The notes below the pieces were generated by a model, which saw only the letters and a list, made by a program, of their open reading frames with translations, searched no databases and was not told the DNA's origin. Made by a program: the position numbers and the translations under genes. DNA of 64,000 nt. Source: Streptomyces griseoloalbus (GTDB lineage: Bacteria; Actinomycetota; Actinomycetes; Streptomycetales; Streptomycetaceae). Of the stretch, positions 37,971 through 46,791 are shown piece after piece (positions within the stretch are counted from its first letter, which is position 1; every line of letters starts with the position of its first letter). The stretch is taken from positions 1 to 64,000 of the forward strand of contig BMUD01000023.1 of assembly GCA_014650015.1 (NCBI GenBank), read 5' to 3'.

Positions 37971-38010
37971 GGAAAGAAGACAACCCGTTGTCCCACGAAG
38001 GGAAAATGTC

Positions 38011-38139
38011 ATGAACCTGTTCGACCTGCAGTCGATGGAGACCCCCAAGGAAGAGGCCATGGGGGACGTCGAGACCGGCAGCCGCGCGAGCCTGCTGCTC
38101 TGCGGTGACAGCAGCCTGAGCGTCACCACCTGTAACTGA
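38011..38139 (+). CDS. ramS: SapB precursor peptide RamS
   Basis: 42-residue lanthipeptide precursor, too short for routine ORF calling. Leader residues 1-21 begin MNLFDLQSMETPKEEAMGD and contain the LFDLQ helix recognised by the kinase. The 21-residue core runs from TGSRASLLLC to GDSSLSVTTCN, with two Ser/Cys blocks that form the two lanthionine rings. From memory, the S. coelicolor core has Ile where this one has Val (SLSITTC), outside the ring-forming residues. GAAGGGA 8 nt before the ATG. It lies 40 bp after ramC, so precursor and synthetase share a transcript. Confidence 0.96.
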   Translation: MNLFDLQSMETPKEEAMGDVETGSRASLLLCGDSSLSVTTCN

Positions 38140-38183
38140 CACCGGTGTTGACCGCCGCGGCGACGTGGTGAGTCACGTCGCTC

Positions 38184-38223
38184 GGCTCCGGCGCCCCGGG
38201 TTCCTGCCCGGGGCGCCGGAGCC
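38184..38223 (+). terminator. Attenuator hairpin between ramS and ramA
   Basis: A perfect 17-bp GC stem (38184-38200 with 38207-38223) and 6-base loop TTCCTG, with no U-tract, lies 45 bp after the ramS stop. A smaller CGACGTG/CACGTCG stem (38161-38180) precedes it. It probably stops most transcripts, or protects the ramCS 3' end, so that ramS message exceeds ramAB. Confidence 0.85.
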
Positions 38224-38309
38224 CGCTTCGGCGGACGCCCGGCCCACCCGGCACGCCGGGTACGCGGCCGGTGTTCGCTCACGGTGCACGGACGGAAGGA
38301 GGTCGGCCG

Positions 38310-40103
38310 GTGCTGACGACCGGGTTCCGGGCGCGGCGGGCGGGCAGGGCGCGGGACGGAGCCGACGGCGCGGCGCCGGGGCGCCTGCCCGAAGTGCTGG
38401 TGCTGCTGTGCTCGGTCGGGGCGTCCGTGGCGACGGTGGCCCAGCCCTTCGCCCTCGGCCGCACACTGGATCTGCTCCTGCGCGACGGCAACGGCGAAGC
38501 CGACGGCGCCGCGGGACACTGGCTGGCCCTGAGTGCCGCGCTGCTCCTCGGTGAACTGCTGCTCGACAGCCTCACCTCCCTGTTCACCGGCCGCTGCAAC
38601 GCCGTGTGGACGGCGTCCCTTCGCTCCCGCGCCTTCGACAGCCTGCTGCGCGCCGTACCGGACCACGCGCGGCCCTTCAATCCGGGGGACGTCGGGACCC
38701 GCCTGACCCTCAACGCCGCCGACGCGGGGGGCGCCCCGGCGGCCCGGGCGGCGCTGGCGGCCTCGATGGTCACGCCGGTGGGCGCGCTCGCGGCGCTGGC
38801 CGTCGTCGACGTGTGGGTGGCGGCCTGCGTGCTGGCCGGGCTGCCCGCCCTGGTGCTGGTGCTGCGGACCTTCGCCCGGGACACCGGTGCCTCGGTGGCC
38901 GCCTACCAGAACGCGCAGTCGCAGATCGCGTCCCGACTGCTGGAGGCCCTGGAGGGCGCGGCGACGATCGCCGCTGCGGGGACCGGCGCCCGTGAACGAG
39001 CGCGCGTGCTGGCACCGTTGGGCCGACTCGCCGCCCTGGGCCGGCGCATGTGGGCGCTGCACGGACGGGCCCTGGGCCGAAGCGGTGTCCTGGTCCCCCT
39101 GCTCACCCTGGCCGCCACGGCCGTCGGCGGCCTGCGTCTCGCGTCGGGCGCCCTGAGCGTGGGCGGGCTGCTCGCCGTGTGCCGCTACGCGCAGCTGACG
39201 GCCGGCGTCGGTGGCGCCGCCTCACTGTTGGGCGCGGTGGTGCGGGGCCGCGAGGCACGGAACCGGACCCTGGCCCTGGCACGTATGCCCACGCTGGTCT
39301 ATGGAACGCGACGTCTTCCCCCGACCGGACCGGGTGATCTCGAACTGTGCGGCGTGCGGGTGGTGCGCGACGGCAGGCAGGTCCTGCGTGCCGACGGTGT
39401 GCGGGTGCCGGGCGGCGCCACCGCCGCGGTGGTCGGCCGCAGCGGAGCGGGGAAGTCCGTCCTGGCCGCCGTGGCGGGACGGCTGATCGACCCCGACGAG
39501 GGACAGGTGCTGCTGGACGGTGTCCGGCTCGACCGGTTGACCCGGGAGGCGTTGCGCACCGAGGTCGCCTACGCCTTCGAGCGCCCGGCGCCGGCCGAGG
39601 GCACGGTCGCCGAAGCGGTTGCCACCGGCCCCCGGCAGGTGTCGCCCGAGCAGGTACGGGAAGCCTGCCGTGCCGCGGGCGCCGACGGCTTCGTCCGCCG
39701 GCTGCCGAGCGGTTACGACACCCCGCTGCCCGCGGCGCCGCTCTCGGGCGGCGAGTACCAGCGCCTCGGGCTCGCCCGGGCGTTCGCGCACGCCGGACGG
39801 CTGCTGATCATGGACGACGCGACGTCCAGTCTGGACACCGCCACGGAGCACGAGGTGGACCGGGCGCTGCGCCACTCGGTGCGGCCCGGAACCAGGCTGG
39901 TCGTCGCGCACCGCCCGTCGGTGGCGGCCCGGGCGGATCTGGTGATCTGGCTGGAGGACGGGGGAGTGCGGGCCGTCGCGCCCCATCGCGAACTGTGGGA
40001 CACGGCCGGCTACCGGGCGGTCTTCGGCGCCGGGAGCACCGAGGCCGCGGCACCGGGAGCGAGCACGGCGCGCCGGCCCCGACCCGAGGAGGCGCGGCCG
40101 TGA
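38310..40103 (+). CDS. ramA: ABC exporter half-transporter RamA
   Basis: 597-residue fused membrane/ATPase half-exporter. The N-terminal membrane domain covers about residues 25-325 with several hydrophobic segments. The ATPase has Walker A GRSGAGKS, signature LSGGEYQRLGLARAF and Walker B LLIMDDATSSLD followed by the H-loop VVAHRPS. With RamB it is thought to export SapB. The GTG at 38310 is preceded by an ideal AAGGAGGT at 6 nt. Confidence 0.94.
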   Translation: MLTTGFRARRAGRARDGADGAAPGRLPEVLVLLCSVGASVATVAQPFALGRTLDLLLRDGNGEADGAAGHWLALSAALLLGELLLDSLTSLFTGRCNAVWTASLRSRAFDSLLRAVPDHARPFNPGDVGTRLTLNAADAGGAPAARAALAASMVTPVGALAALAVVDVWVAACVLAGLPALVLVLRTFARDTGASVAAYQNAQSQIASRLLEALEGAATIAAAGTGARERARVLAPLGRLAALGRRMWALHGRALGRSGVLVPLLTLAATAVGGLRLASGALSVGGLLAVCRYAQLTAGVGGAASLLGAVVRGREARNRTLALARMPTLVYGTRRLPPTGPGDLELCGVRVVRDGRQVLRADGVRVPGGATAAVVGRSGAGKSVLAAVAGRLIDPDEGQVLLDGVRLDRLTREALRTEVAYAFERPAPAEGTVAEAVATGPRQVSPEQVREACRAAGADGFVRRLPSGYDTPLPAAPLSGGEYQRLGLARAFAHAGRLLIMDDATSSLDTATEHEVDRALRHSVRPGTRLVVAHRPSVAARADLVIWLEDGGVRAVAPHRELWDTAGYRAVFGAGSTEAAAPGASTARRPRPEEARP

Positions 40104-42076
40104 CGCGCGTCGCGGACGCAGGCGCGCGGGGCACGGGTGACGGGTCCGGGGCGCTGCGCCGCATCGCGCCGCCCGCCCGCCGCTTCCTCGCCCGCCGTAC
40201 GGGAGTGCTGGCCCGGCTCGCGCTCTGGTCGCTGGCCGAGACCGGGCAGGCGTTCCTCGTGGGTTACGGCGTCGCCCGAGCCGTCGACCGGGGGTTCCTC
40301 GCCGGTGACGTGCGCCGGGGGCTGCTGTGGCTCGCGATCGCGCTGGTCGCCGTACTGTTCGGTGCCCCGGTGATCCGGGGCGTGTTCACCCAGCTGGCCG
40401 GGCTGACGGAGCCGCTGCGTGACGGCCTGGTGCGGCGCCAGGTCGACCGGTCCCTGGCCCGGGCCATGCTGGGCGGGTCCGGCGGGACGGACCGGGCGAC
40501 CGTCTCCCGGCTGACGAATCAGGTCGAGATCGCCCGGGACAGCTTCGCCGGTCTCGTCCTGACCCTGCGTTCCTTCGTCTTCACCGCCGCCGGAGCGCTG
40601 CTGGGGTTGTTGTCGCTGCACCCCGCCCTCCTCGTGGTGGTGCTGCCGCCGCTGTCGGGCGGCCTGGTGCTGTTCCTGGTGACACTGCGGCCCATGGCGG
40701 CGGCTCAGCGACGCGCTCTGGCGGCCGACGAGGCGCTGGGCGACCACGCGGCCCGGTCACGGGCGGCGCTGCGCGACCTGACGGCCTGTGGGACCGGGCC
40801 CGAGGCGGCGCGTCGCGGCGCGGAGCTGGTCGACGAGGCCGCCGCGGCGGCCCGTGTCCTGGCCGGCTGGGCGGCGGTGCGCACGGCGGCACTCGGCGTC
40901 GCGGGTCATCTGCCCGTCCTCGCGCTGCTGCTGGCGGTGCCGTGGCTGCGCGGGCGAGGAGTGACGGCGGGCGCGCTGCTGGGGGCCTTCACCTATCTCG
41001 TGCAGTCGCTGCTGCCCGCCCTGCACACGCTGATGACCGCGCTCGGTGCGGCGGGTGCCCGGCTGCTGGTCGTCCTCGACCGGATCATCGGCCCGGAGCC
41101 GGGGCCGGAGCTGGAGCCGGAGCCGAAGCCGGAGCCGGCGGGGGTGGAAACGGCGGAAGCGGTGGAAGCGGCGGGGGTGACGGGCAGGCACTACGCGCGG
41201 CCGAAGCCCGCGTACCGGCCTGCGCGCTTCGCGACCGCCGGCACAGCCGTCAGGGCCGCCCCCGCCCCCGACCGGGCGACCGCCGGCACCACTGACGTCG
41301 GCGCCCGGTCGCCGGTTCACGGGGGACGCCCGGCGCCCGGCGGACCGACCGCGGCGGTGGAGATGCGGTCCGTGACCCTGTCCTACGGCGCCCGCGCGGA
41401 ACCGGTCCTCGACTCGCTCGACCTGTGCGTCGCCCCGGGCGAGCGCCTCGCCGTTGTCGGACCGAGCGGCATCGGCAAGTCGACGCTCACCCGCCTGATC
41501 GCGGGGACGCTCGCGCCGAGTGGCGGCGAGGTACGGGTGGCCGGCCGGGAGGTGACCGGGCGCGCACCCGCCGAACTCGCCGCGCTGCGCGTGCTGGTGC
41601 CCCAGGAGGCGTACGTCTTCTCCGGGACCGTGGGTGACAACCTCGCGTATCTGCGTCCGGACGCGGACCGCGCGGACCTCGACGCCGCCGTCGGGGCCCT
41701 CGGTCTGCGGCCGCTGGTCGAGCGCCTGGGCGGGCTCGACGCACCGGCGCGGCCCGCCGAACTGTCCCCGGGCGAACGGCAGCTCCTCGCGCTCGCACGT
41801 GCCTACCTGGCCCCCGCGTCCCTGTTGCTGCTCGACGAGGCCACCTGCCATCTCGATCCCGCGTCCGAGGCACGCGCGGAGGAGGCCCTCGCGCGGCGCC
41901 CGGGAACGCTGCTGGTGGTGGCGCACCGCTTGTCATCGGCCGTCCGCGCCGACCGGGTGCTGGTGCTGGACGGGACGGAGGCGGTGTGCGGCACGCACGA
42001 GCAGGTGCTGGAGCGCTCGCCGCTCTACCGTGACCTGACGGGCCACTGGAACGCCGGCCCGGCCCGGGAGGCCTGA
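40100..42076 (+). CDS. ramB: ABC exporter half-transporter RamB
   Basis: 658-residue partner of RamA. Membrane domain about residues 35-325, then an extended low-complexity hinge containing the alternating PEPGPELEPEPKPEP (about 332-346) and an Ala/Pro-rich stretch before the ATPase. Walker A is GPSGIGKS; the signature is LSPGERQLLALARAY, with Pro replacing the second residue of LSGGQ; Walker B is LLLLDEATCHLD. The non-canonical signature hints at asymmetric ATP sites. GTG start overlaps the ramA stop (GTGA) behind GAGGAGG. Confidence 0.93.
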   Translation: MTRVADAGARGTGDGSGALRRIAPPARRFLARRTGVLARLALWSLAETGQAFLVGYGVARAVDRGFLAGDVRRGLLWLAIALVAVLFGAPVIRGVFTQLAGLTEPLRDGLVRRQVDRSLARAMLGGSGGTDRATVSRLTNQVEIARDSFAGLVLTLRSFVFTAAGALLGLLSLHPALLVVVLPPLSGGLVLFLVTLRPMAAAQRRALAADEALGDHAARSRAALRDLTACGTGPEAARRGAELVDEAAAAARVLAGWAAVRTAALGVAGHLPVLALLLAVPWLRGRGVTAGALLGAFTYLVQSLLPALHTLMTALGAAGARLLVVLDRIIGPEPGPELEPEPKPEPAGVETAEAVEAAGVTGRHYARPKPAYRPARFATAGTAVRAAPAPDRATAGTTDVGARSPVHGGRPAPGGPTAAVEMRSVTLSYGARAEPVLDSLDLCVAPGERLAVVGPSGIGKSTLTRLIAGTLAPSGGEVRVAGREVTGRAPAELAALRVLVPQEAYVFSGTVGDNLAYLRPDADRADLDAAVGALGLRPLVERLGGLDAPARPAELSPGERQLLALARAYLAPASLLLLDEATCHLDPASEARAEEALARRPGTLLVVAHRLSSAVRADRVLVLDGTEAVCGTHEQVLERSPLYRDLTGHWNAGPAREA

Positions 42077-42115
42077 CCGCGGCCGGCCGTCCCGAGCGGG
42101 GTCACCGCACGCCCG

Positions 42116-42721
42116 TCACGTCCATCCGGCACTCTGGACGATGCGTATCGCGTCGACCCGGTTGCGGGCGCCCACCTTCCGGATCGCCGTGGCCATGTAG
42201 TTGCGGACGGTGCCCCGGGACAGGTGCAGACGGGCCGCGATCTCGGACATCGGCGCCCCCTGGGAGGCGAGGGACAGCACGCTCAGTTCGCGGGTGGTCA
42301 GCGGCATCGCCGCGCCTTCCAGCAGGGCGACCGTGAGCGTCTCGTCGAGGAAGCGTTCTCCCTTGGCGACCGTGTGCACCGCCGTGATCAGCCGGTGCGC
42401 CGGGGCGTTCTTGTCGACCAGCCCGAGGGCACCGCCGTCGAACGCCCGGCGGAGGATCCCCGGCCGCTTGGCGGTCGTCAGGACGACGAGCCGGTCCCCG
42501 CCCCGCGCCCGGAACGGCGCGTCGTGCGTTTGCCCCGGCCCCTGCAGGCAGTCACCGTCCACGACCCACACGTCCGTCGGCAACACCTCCTCGTCCGGCG
42601 GGCCGGCGCCGGGTGACATGGACGAGACCTCCAGCGCGACATCGGATCTGAGCAGTTGCACCAGTGCCGACCGCAGCAGTTCCTCGTCGTGCACCACGAC
42701 AGTACGAACCATCTCCCCCAC
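42116..42721 (-). CDS. ramR: RamR, response-regulator-type activator of ramCSAB
   Basis: 201-residue NarL-family activator, convergent with ramB (39-bp gap). The receiver starts VRTVVVHDEELLRSAL, with the phosphoacceptor-position Asp in WVVDGDC (about D55) and the conserved Lys in GLVDKNAP. The first acidic pair is altered (HD instead of DD), and no kinase is adjacent, consistent with an atypical, possibly phosphorylation-independent regulator. The C-terminal LuxR HTH is APMSEIAARLHLSRGTVRNY. I used the GTG at 42721; an ATG at 42712 is possible, with GGGGGAG abutting it. Confidence 0.94.
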   Translation of the reverse strand: MGEMVRTVVVHDEELLRSALVQLLRSDVALEVSSMSPGAGPPDEEVLPTDVWVVDGDCLQGPGQTHDAPFRARGGDRLVVLTTAKRPGILRRAFDGGALGLVDKNAPAHRLITAVHTVAKGERFLDETLTVALLEGAAMPLTTRELSVLSLASQGAPMSEIAARLHLSRGTVRNYMATAIRKVGARNRVDAIRIVQSAGWT

Positions 42722-43391
42722 CCCTTGTCAGCGGCTGCGCAGGGGGCAGCCGACCCCCACACTCCTCCCGCGCCACGGGCCGTGTGCCCTGATCCGTTGC
42801 GGAAGAACACGACACGTACGCACGTGCGAACCACATCGGACGCATTCCGCCGCTTCCGGCGCCCCCTGAGAAGGTGGCCGGCCATGTTCCGCCCGGGCGG
42901 AAACGGCGGAGACACACACCCTCCGGCGGACGGCGCCCGCCGATGCGGAATGCGGCAGTCGGCCGTCACGCCCCCGCCGGCGGTCCCGTCGCCCTGGCCA
43001 CGGCGGCACATCGCCGGCCGGAGCGGCCGTACCACGCCGGACGACAAGTACCGGGGCAGCGAGTTCGCCCCACCCGGCCCGCGGCTGGAAACAGTCATCG
43101 CCCAATCTGGCGTGAATCCCACCGTTCGTGCGGACGGGCCGCGCTGCCCCGCCCCCCGTCAACTCGGCCCGGAACGGGAGCCGGTGGGCTGTCGGCGGGT
43201 GCCTTCGGTCTTTCGCCCATCGTCACAGCGAGGCACGCCGATCGGGCCGCTGCCGGACGAGCTGTGCACCTCACGTACCGACGACCTTCACGCCCGCGCC
43301 ACTGCGCCCTTCCGCGACGTTCGCTGCTCCTGGAACACTCCTCTCGCGCGCACCCCCTCAGCATCCGGCACCGTACGAGAGGCCCTCATCC
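42722..43391. other. 670-bp region without a recognisable gene
   Basis: Between ramR and the phospholipase C gene. It should hold both promoters. I see a perfect 16-bp palindrome, TTCCGCCCGGGCGGAA (42887-42902), and a possible PHO box at 43264-43292. Open reading frames here have no recognisable motif and biased composition but no support. A small RNA or decayed gene cannot be excluded. Confidence 0.5.
43264..43292 (+). promoter_or_regulatory. Possible PHO box before phospholipase C
   Basis: Three 11-nt-spaced units GTGCACC, GTACCGA and CTTCACG resemble degenerate GTTCACC direct repeats bound by PhoP in Streptomyces. They sit 100-128 bp before the start of a phosphate-scavenging enzyme, which makes sense biologically. 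The match is loose. Confidence 0.35.
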
Positions 43392-45446
43392 ATGCCCGAA
43401 GTCAACCGGCGCCGATTCCTGCAACTCGCGGGCACCACGACGGCGTTCGGCGCGCTGTCCGCGAGTATCGAGCGGGCCGCCGCGCTCCCGGCCAACCACC
43501 GCTCGGGGTCGATCGAGGACGTCGAGCACATCGTCGTCCTCATGCAGGAGAACCGCTCCTTCGACCACTACTTCGGCAGGCTGCGCGGCGTCCGCGGCTT
43601 CGGCGACCCGCACCCGGTGAGCCTGGACGGCGGCAGGTCGGTGTGGCACCAGACCAAGAGCGACGGCACGGAGGTCCTGCCCTTCCGCCCGCAGGCCGAC
43701 GACCTCGGCATGCAGTTCCTGGAGGGGCTGCCGCACGGCTGGTCCGACGGACAGGAGGCCTACCACAACGGCAAGTACGACCGCTGGCTGCCCGCCAAGG
43801 GCACCACGACCATGGCGTACCTGACCCGTGAGGACATCCCCTTCCACTACGCGCTCGCCGACACCTTCACCGTCTGCGACGCCTACCACTGCTCCTTCAT
43901 CGGCTCCACCGATCCCAACCGCTACTACATGTGGTCGGGTCACACCGGCAACGACGGCAAGGGCGGCGGCCCGGTCCTCGGCAACGACGAGCTCGGCTAC
44001 GACTGGACGACGTACCCCGAGCGGCTGGAGGAGGCCGGGATCTCCTGGAAGATCTACCAGGACATCGGCGACGGTCTGGACGCGGCCGGCCACTGGGGCT
44101 GGATCGACGACGCCTACCGCGGCAACTACGGCGACAACTCCCTGCTGTACTTCAACAAGTACCGCGACGCCGTGCCCGGCGACCCCTGGTACGACAAGGC
44201 CCGCACCGGCACCGACGTCAAGAACGGCGACGGCTGGTTCGACGAGCTCCGTGCCGACGTCAAGGCCGGGCGGCTGCCGCAGATCTCCTGGATCGCCGCG
44301 CCCGAGGCCTTCTCCGAGCACTCCAACTGGCCGTCGAACTACGGCGCCTGGTACATCTCCCAGGTTCTGGACGCGCTCACCTCCAACCCGGCGGTGTGGG
44401 CGAAGACCGCCCTGTTCATCACGTACGACGAGAACGACGGCTTCTTCGATCACGTGGTGCCGCCGCTGCCGCCGAAGTCGGCCGCGCAGGGCAGGTCCAC
44501 CGTCGACGTCTCGCTGGACGTCTTCGAGGGCAGCGCCACTCACCGGGAGGGCTTCTACGGACTGGGACCGCGCGTGCCCATGCTGGTCGTCTCGCCCTGG
44601 AGCAGGGGCGGTTACGTCTGCTCCGAGACCTTCGACCACACTTCGGTCATCCGGTTCATGGAGCGCCGGTTCGGGGTGAGCGAACCGAACATCTCGCCGT
44701 GGCGGCGTGCCATCTGCGGCGACCTCACCAGTGCCTTCGACTTCTCCCGCGAGGACAGCCGGCCGGCCCGTCTTCCGGACACCGACGCCTACGAACCGCG
44801 GGACCGCGACCGCCATCCCGACTACCGGCCCACGCCCCCGGCCGACTCCAGCCTGCCCCGGCAGGAACGGGGGCCGCGCCCCGCCCGCCCGCTGAGGTAC
44901 GCCCCGGCCGTGGACGGTTCCGTCGACCCGGCGGCCGGGAAGTTCACGCTCTCCTTCACCTCGGGCGCCAGGGCGGGCGCGGCCTTCCTGGTCACGTCCG
45001 GCAACCGCACCGACGGCCCCTGGACCTATACCACCGAGGCCGGCAAGGAGATCTCGGACACCTGGAACTCGGCGTACTCCGGCGGCTCGTACGACCTGAC
45101 CGTGCACGGGCCGAACGGATTCCTCCGCGTCTTCCGGGGGAGGAACGCGTCCGCCGGCTGTGAGGTCACCGCCCGCCACACCGGCGACGACATCCGGCTG
45201 ACGTTCGTCAACGGGGGGTCCGGCACGGCCCGGCTGTCGCTGGCCGACGGCTACGCCGACCGCCCCACGACCGTCATCGTCCGCCCCGGTGCCACCGTGC
45301 ACCGCACCATCGACCTGCGCACGAGCCACCGCTGGTACGACCTGACGGTCACCTCCGCGACCGACGCGTCGTTCCTGCGCCGTTTCGTGGGCCACGTCGA
45401 GAACGGCCGCCCGGGCATCAGCGACCCGGCGATCGTCACGGACTGA
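43392..45446 (+). CDS. Tat-exported phosphocholine-specific phospholipase C
   Basis: 684-residue non-haemolytic phospholipase C-type enzyme. The N terminus NRRRFLQLAGTTTAFGALSA is a twin-arginine signal, so it is exported folded. The phosphoesterase domain has MQENRSFDHYFGRLRGVRGF, TDPNRYYMWSGHTG and DENDGFFDHVVPP. The C terminus contains two DUF756-like modules (about 500-580 and 590-675), as in the Pseudomonas PLC family. It releases phosphocholine from phosphatidylcholine outside the cell, supplying phosphate and choline. ATG at 43392 follows GAGAGG at 10 nt. Confidence 0.92.
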   Translation: MPEVNRRRFLQLAGTTTAFGALSASIERAAALPANHRSGSIEDVEHIVVLMQENRSFDHYFGRLRGVRGFGDPHPVSLDGGRSVWHQTKSDGTEVLPFRPQADDLGMQFLEGLPHGWSDGQEAYHNGKYDRWLPAKGTTTMAYLTREDIPFHYALADTFTVCDAYHCSFIGSTDPNRYYMWSGHTGNDGKGGGPVLGNDELGYDWTTYPERLEEAGISWKIYQDIGDGLDAAGHWGWIDDAYRGNYGDNSLLYFNKYRDAVPGDPWYDKARTGTDVKNGDGWFDELRADVKAGRLPQISWIAAPEAFSEHSNWPSNYGAWYISQVLDALTSNPAVWAKTALFITYDENDGFFDHVVPPLPPKSAAQGRSTVDVSLDVFEGSATHREGFYGLGPRVPMLVVSPWSRGGYVCSETFDHTSVIRFMERRFGVSEPNISPWRRAICGDLTSAFDFSREDSRPARLPDTDAYEPRDRDRHPDYRPTPPADSSLPRQERGPRPARPLRYAPAVDGSVDPAAGKFTLSFTSGARAGAAFLVTSGNRTDGPWTYTTEAGKEISDTWNSAYSGGSYDLTVHGPNGFLRVFRGRNASAGCEVTARHTGDDIRLTFVNGGSGTARLSLADGYADRPTTVIVRPGATVHRTIDLRTSHRWYDLTVTSATDASFLRRFVGHVENGRPGISDPAIVTD

Positions 45447-45480
45447 CCGCCGGCCGGCTGGACGGGCCGGGGGTGACGTC

Positions 45481-46461
45481 TCAGGCCGCGGTGTCCCGCG
45501 GCCGTCGGTCCGCCGCCGGCCTCGTCTCCGGGAGCGGCACACCGGCGACCCGGCGGCCCTCCACGGGAGGCCGGGCCGCCGGAACCGCGGCCAACGGGGC
45601 GAGCGGCTGCGGCGCCGCGGGAGCCACCGGGGCTCCCGCGGGGCGGGGCGTCGCCCGGCTGAGCAGGAGCACACCCCAGGAGGCGAGCGCCGCGCCGGTC
45701 AGGGCCAGCAGCACGCCCGCCGGGCCGTCGCGGAACCGCTCCCCGAGCAGGGAGAGGCCGATCACCGCGGCCGTCAGCGGGTTCGTCAGGGTGACCACCG
45801 CGAGCGGGGCGCCCAGGCCGCCCCGGTAGGCGGTCTGAGACAGCAGCAGCCCGCCGGCCGCGAAGGCCGCCACCAGCAGCGCCACCACGACCACCTGGAC
45901 GCCGAGCAGCGGACCGGACCGGTCCGTCACCGCGACCGTCACCGTCTGGGTGAGCGCCGAGGCCACCCCGGAGGCGACGCCCGACGCGCTCGCGTGCCGC
46001 AGCCCCGGTCGGGAGCCCGGCCACGACAGCATGCCGATCAGGCAGGCCGTGCCGCCCGCGAGGACCAGCGCCTCGGGCACGCCCAGGACGTCGTCGGGTG
46101 CCGGTCCGGATGCGGTGACCAGCACCGCCGCCAGACCCGCGAGGGTGAACGCGGTACCCCGCCACTCGATCCCGCTCACCGGCCGTCCCGCCATCCGCGC
46201 CCCCATGGGCACCGCGGCGACCAAGGTGAGCGCGCCCAGCGGCTGGACCACCGTCAGCGGACCGAACGTGAGGGCCACCACATGCAGCAGCGCGGCCGAG
46301 GCGTTCAGCGCGACCGCCCACCACCAGGCGCCGCTGCCCAGCAGCCGCAGCGTGCCGGCGCCGGAGGTCCGGGAGGCGAGTCGTTCCTGCGCGACGGCCG
46401 CGGCCGCGTAGGCGACGGCGGAGACGAGGGAGAGCAGCACGGCCACGAGGACGGCGCTCAT
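45481..46461 (-). CDS. DMT-superfamily (EamA-like) permease
   Basis: 326-residue integral membrane protein with about ten hydrophobic segments in two repeats of the drug/metabolite transporter fold (VQPLGALTLVAAVPMGARM; LTNPLTAAVIGLSLLGERF). The C-terminal 50 residues are a Pro/Arg/Ala-rich cytoplasmic tail. It diverges from a TetR regulator across an operator array, the layout of an inducible exporter. The substrate is unknown. Start at ATG 46461; in-frame extension upstream is Arg-rich and unlikely. Confidence 0.86.
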   Translation of the reverse strand: MSAVLVAVLLSLVSAVAYAAAAVAQERLASRTSGAGTLRLLGSGAWWWAVALNASAALLHVVALTFGPLTVVQPLGALTLVAAVPMGARMAGRPVSGIEWRGTAFTLAGLAAVLVTASGPAPDDVLGVPEALVLAGGTACLIGMLSWPGSRPGLRHASASGVASGVASALTQTVTVAVTDRSGPLLGVQVVVVALLVAAFAAGGLLLSQTAYRGGLGAPLAVVTLTNPLTAAVIGLSLLGERFRDGPAGVLLALTGAALASWGVLLLSRATPRPAGAPVAPAAPQPLAPLAAVPAARPPVEGRRVAGVPLPETRPAADRRPRDTAA

Positions 46462-46654
46462 CGGCCCGCCCCGACGAGCGCCCGATGTGCGGACGAACAA
46501 GAGCCCCTCCACCAGCAGGAGTTCACGGACAAGCGGCGGGCGCGCCGATGCGTCGGACTCCGCCGGTTCAGGCTCCTTGCGGGCATGTCTCCCCCGGCCC
46601 TTTCGCTGACGGTGGTGCTGTGGCGGTGCGGTGGTGGTGCTGAGGTGCGCGCGG

Positions 46655-46760
46655 GTACCGACTCTCATCGGTACGGGAGCGTACCGATACGCCAGTGTAC
46701 CGATACGGTTGCGTACCGGTACGGCTGCGTACCGGTACAGTGGTGTATCGACAAGGCGTA
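46655..46760. promoter_or_regulatory. 16-bp-period operator array between DMT permease and TetR
   Basis: Four consecutive 16-bp units start GTACCGATAC (46681, 46697) or the perfect palindrome GTACCGGTAC (46713, 46729). A degenerate fifth (GTATCGACAA, 46745) and a sixth upstream (GTACCGACTC, 46655) flank them. The last six bases of each unit vary, so only the decamer is conserved. The array ends 31 bp before the TetR ATG and is clearly the operator of the divergent promoter, presumably for TetR itself. Confidence 0.85.
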
Positions 46761-46791
46761 CGACACACTCGAGGGGCGGGGAGCCGAGCCG

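Noticed and set aside
43386-45674. 762-codon minus-strand ORF opposite phospholipase C
   Set aside because: Val/Gly/Arg-rich shadow without domains; the plus strand has a Tat signal and full phosphoesterase motifs.
45950-46411. Plus-strand ORF within the DMT permease gene
   Set aside because: Ser/Ala/Pro-rich shadow with no hydrophobic pattern; the minus strand shows ten membrane segments.
46681-46760. 16-bp units considered as a CRISPR-like or integron array
   Set aside because: Too short, no spacers of constant size, located exactly in a divergent promoter with a TetR gene; operator array fits better.
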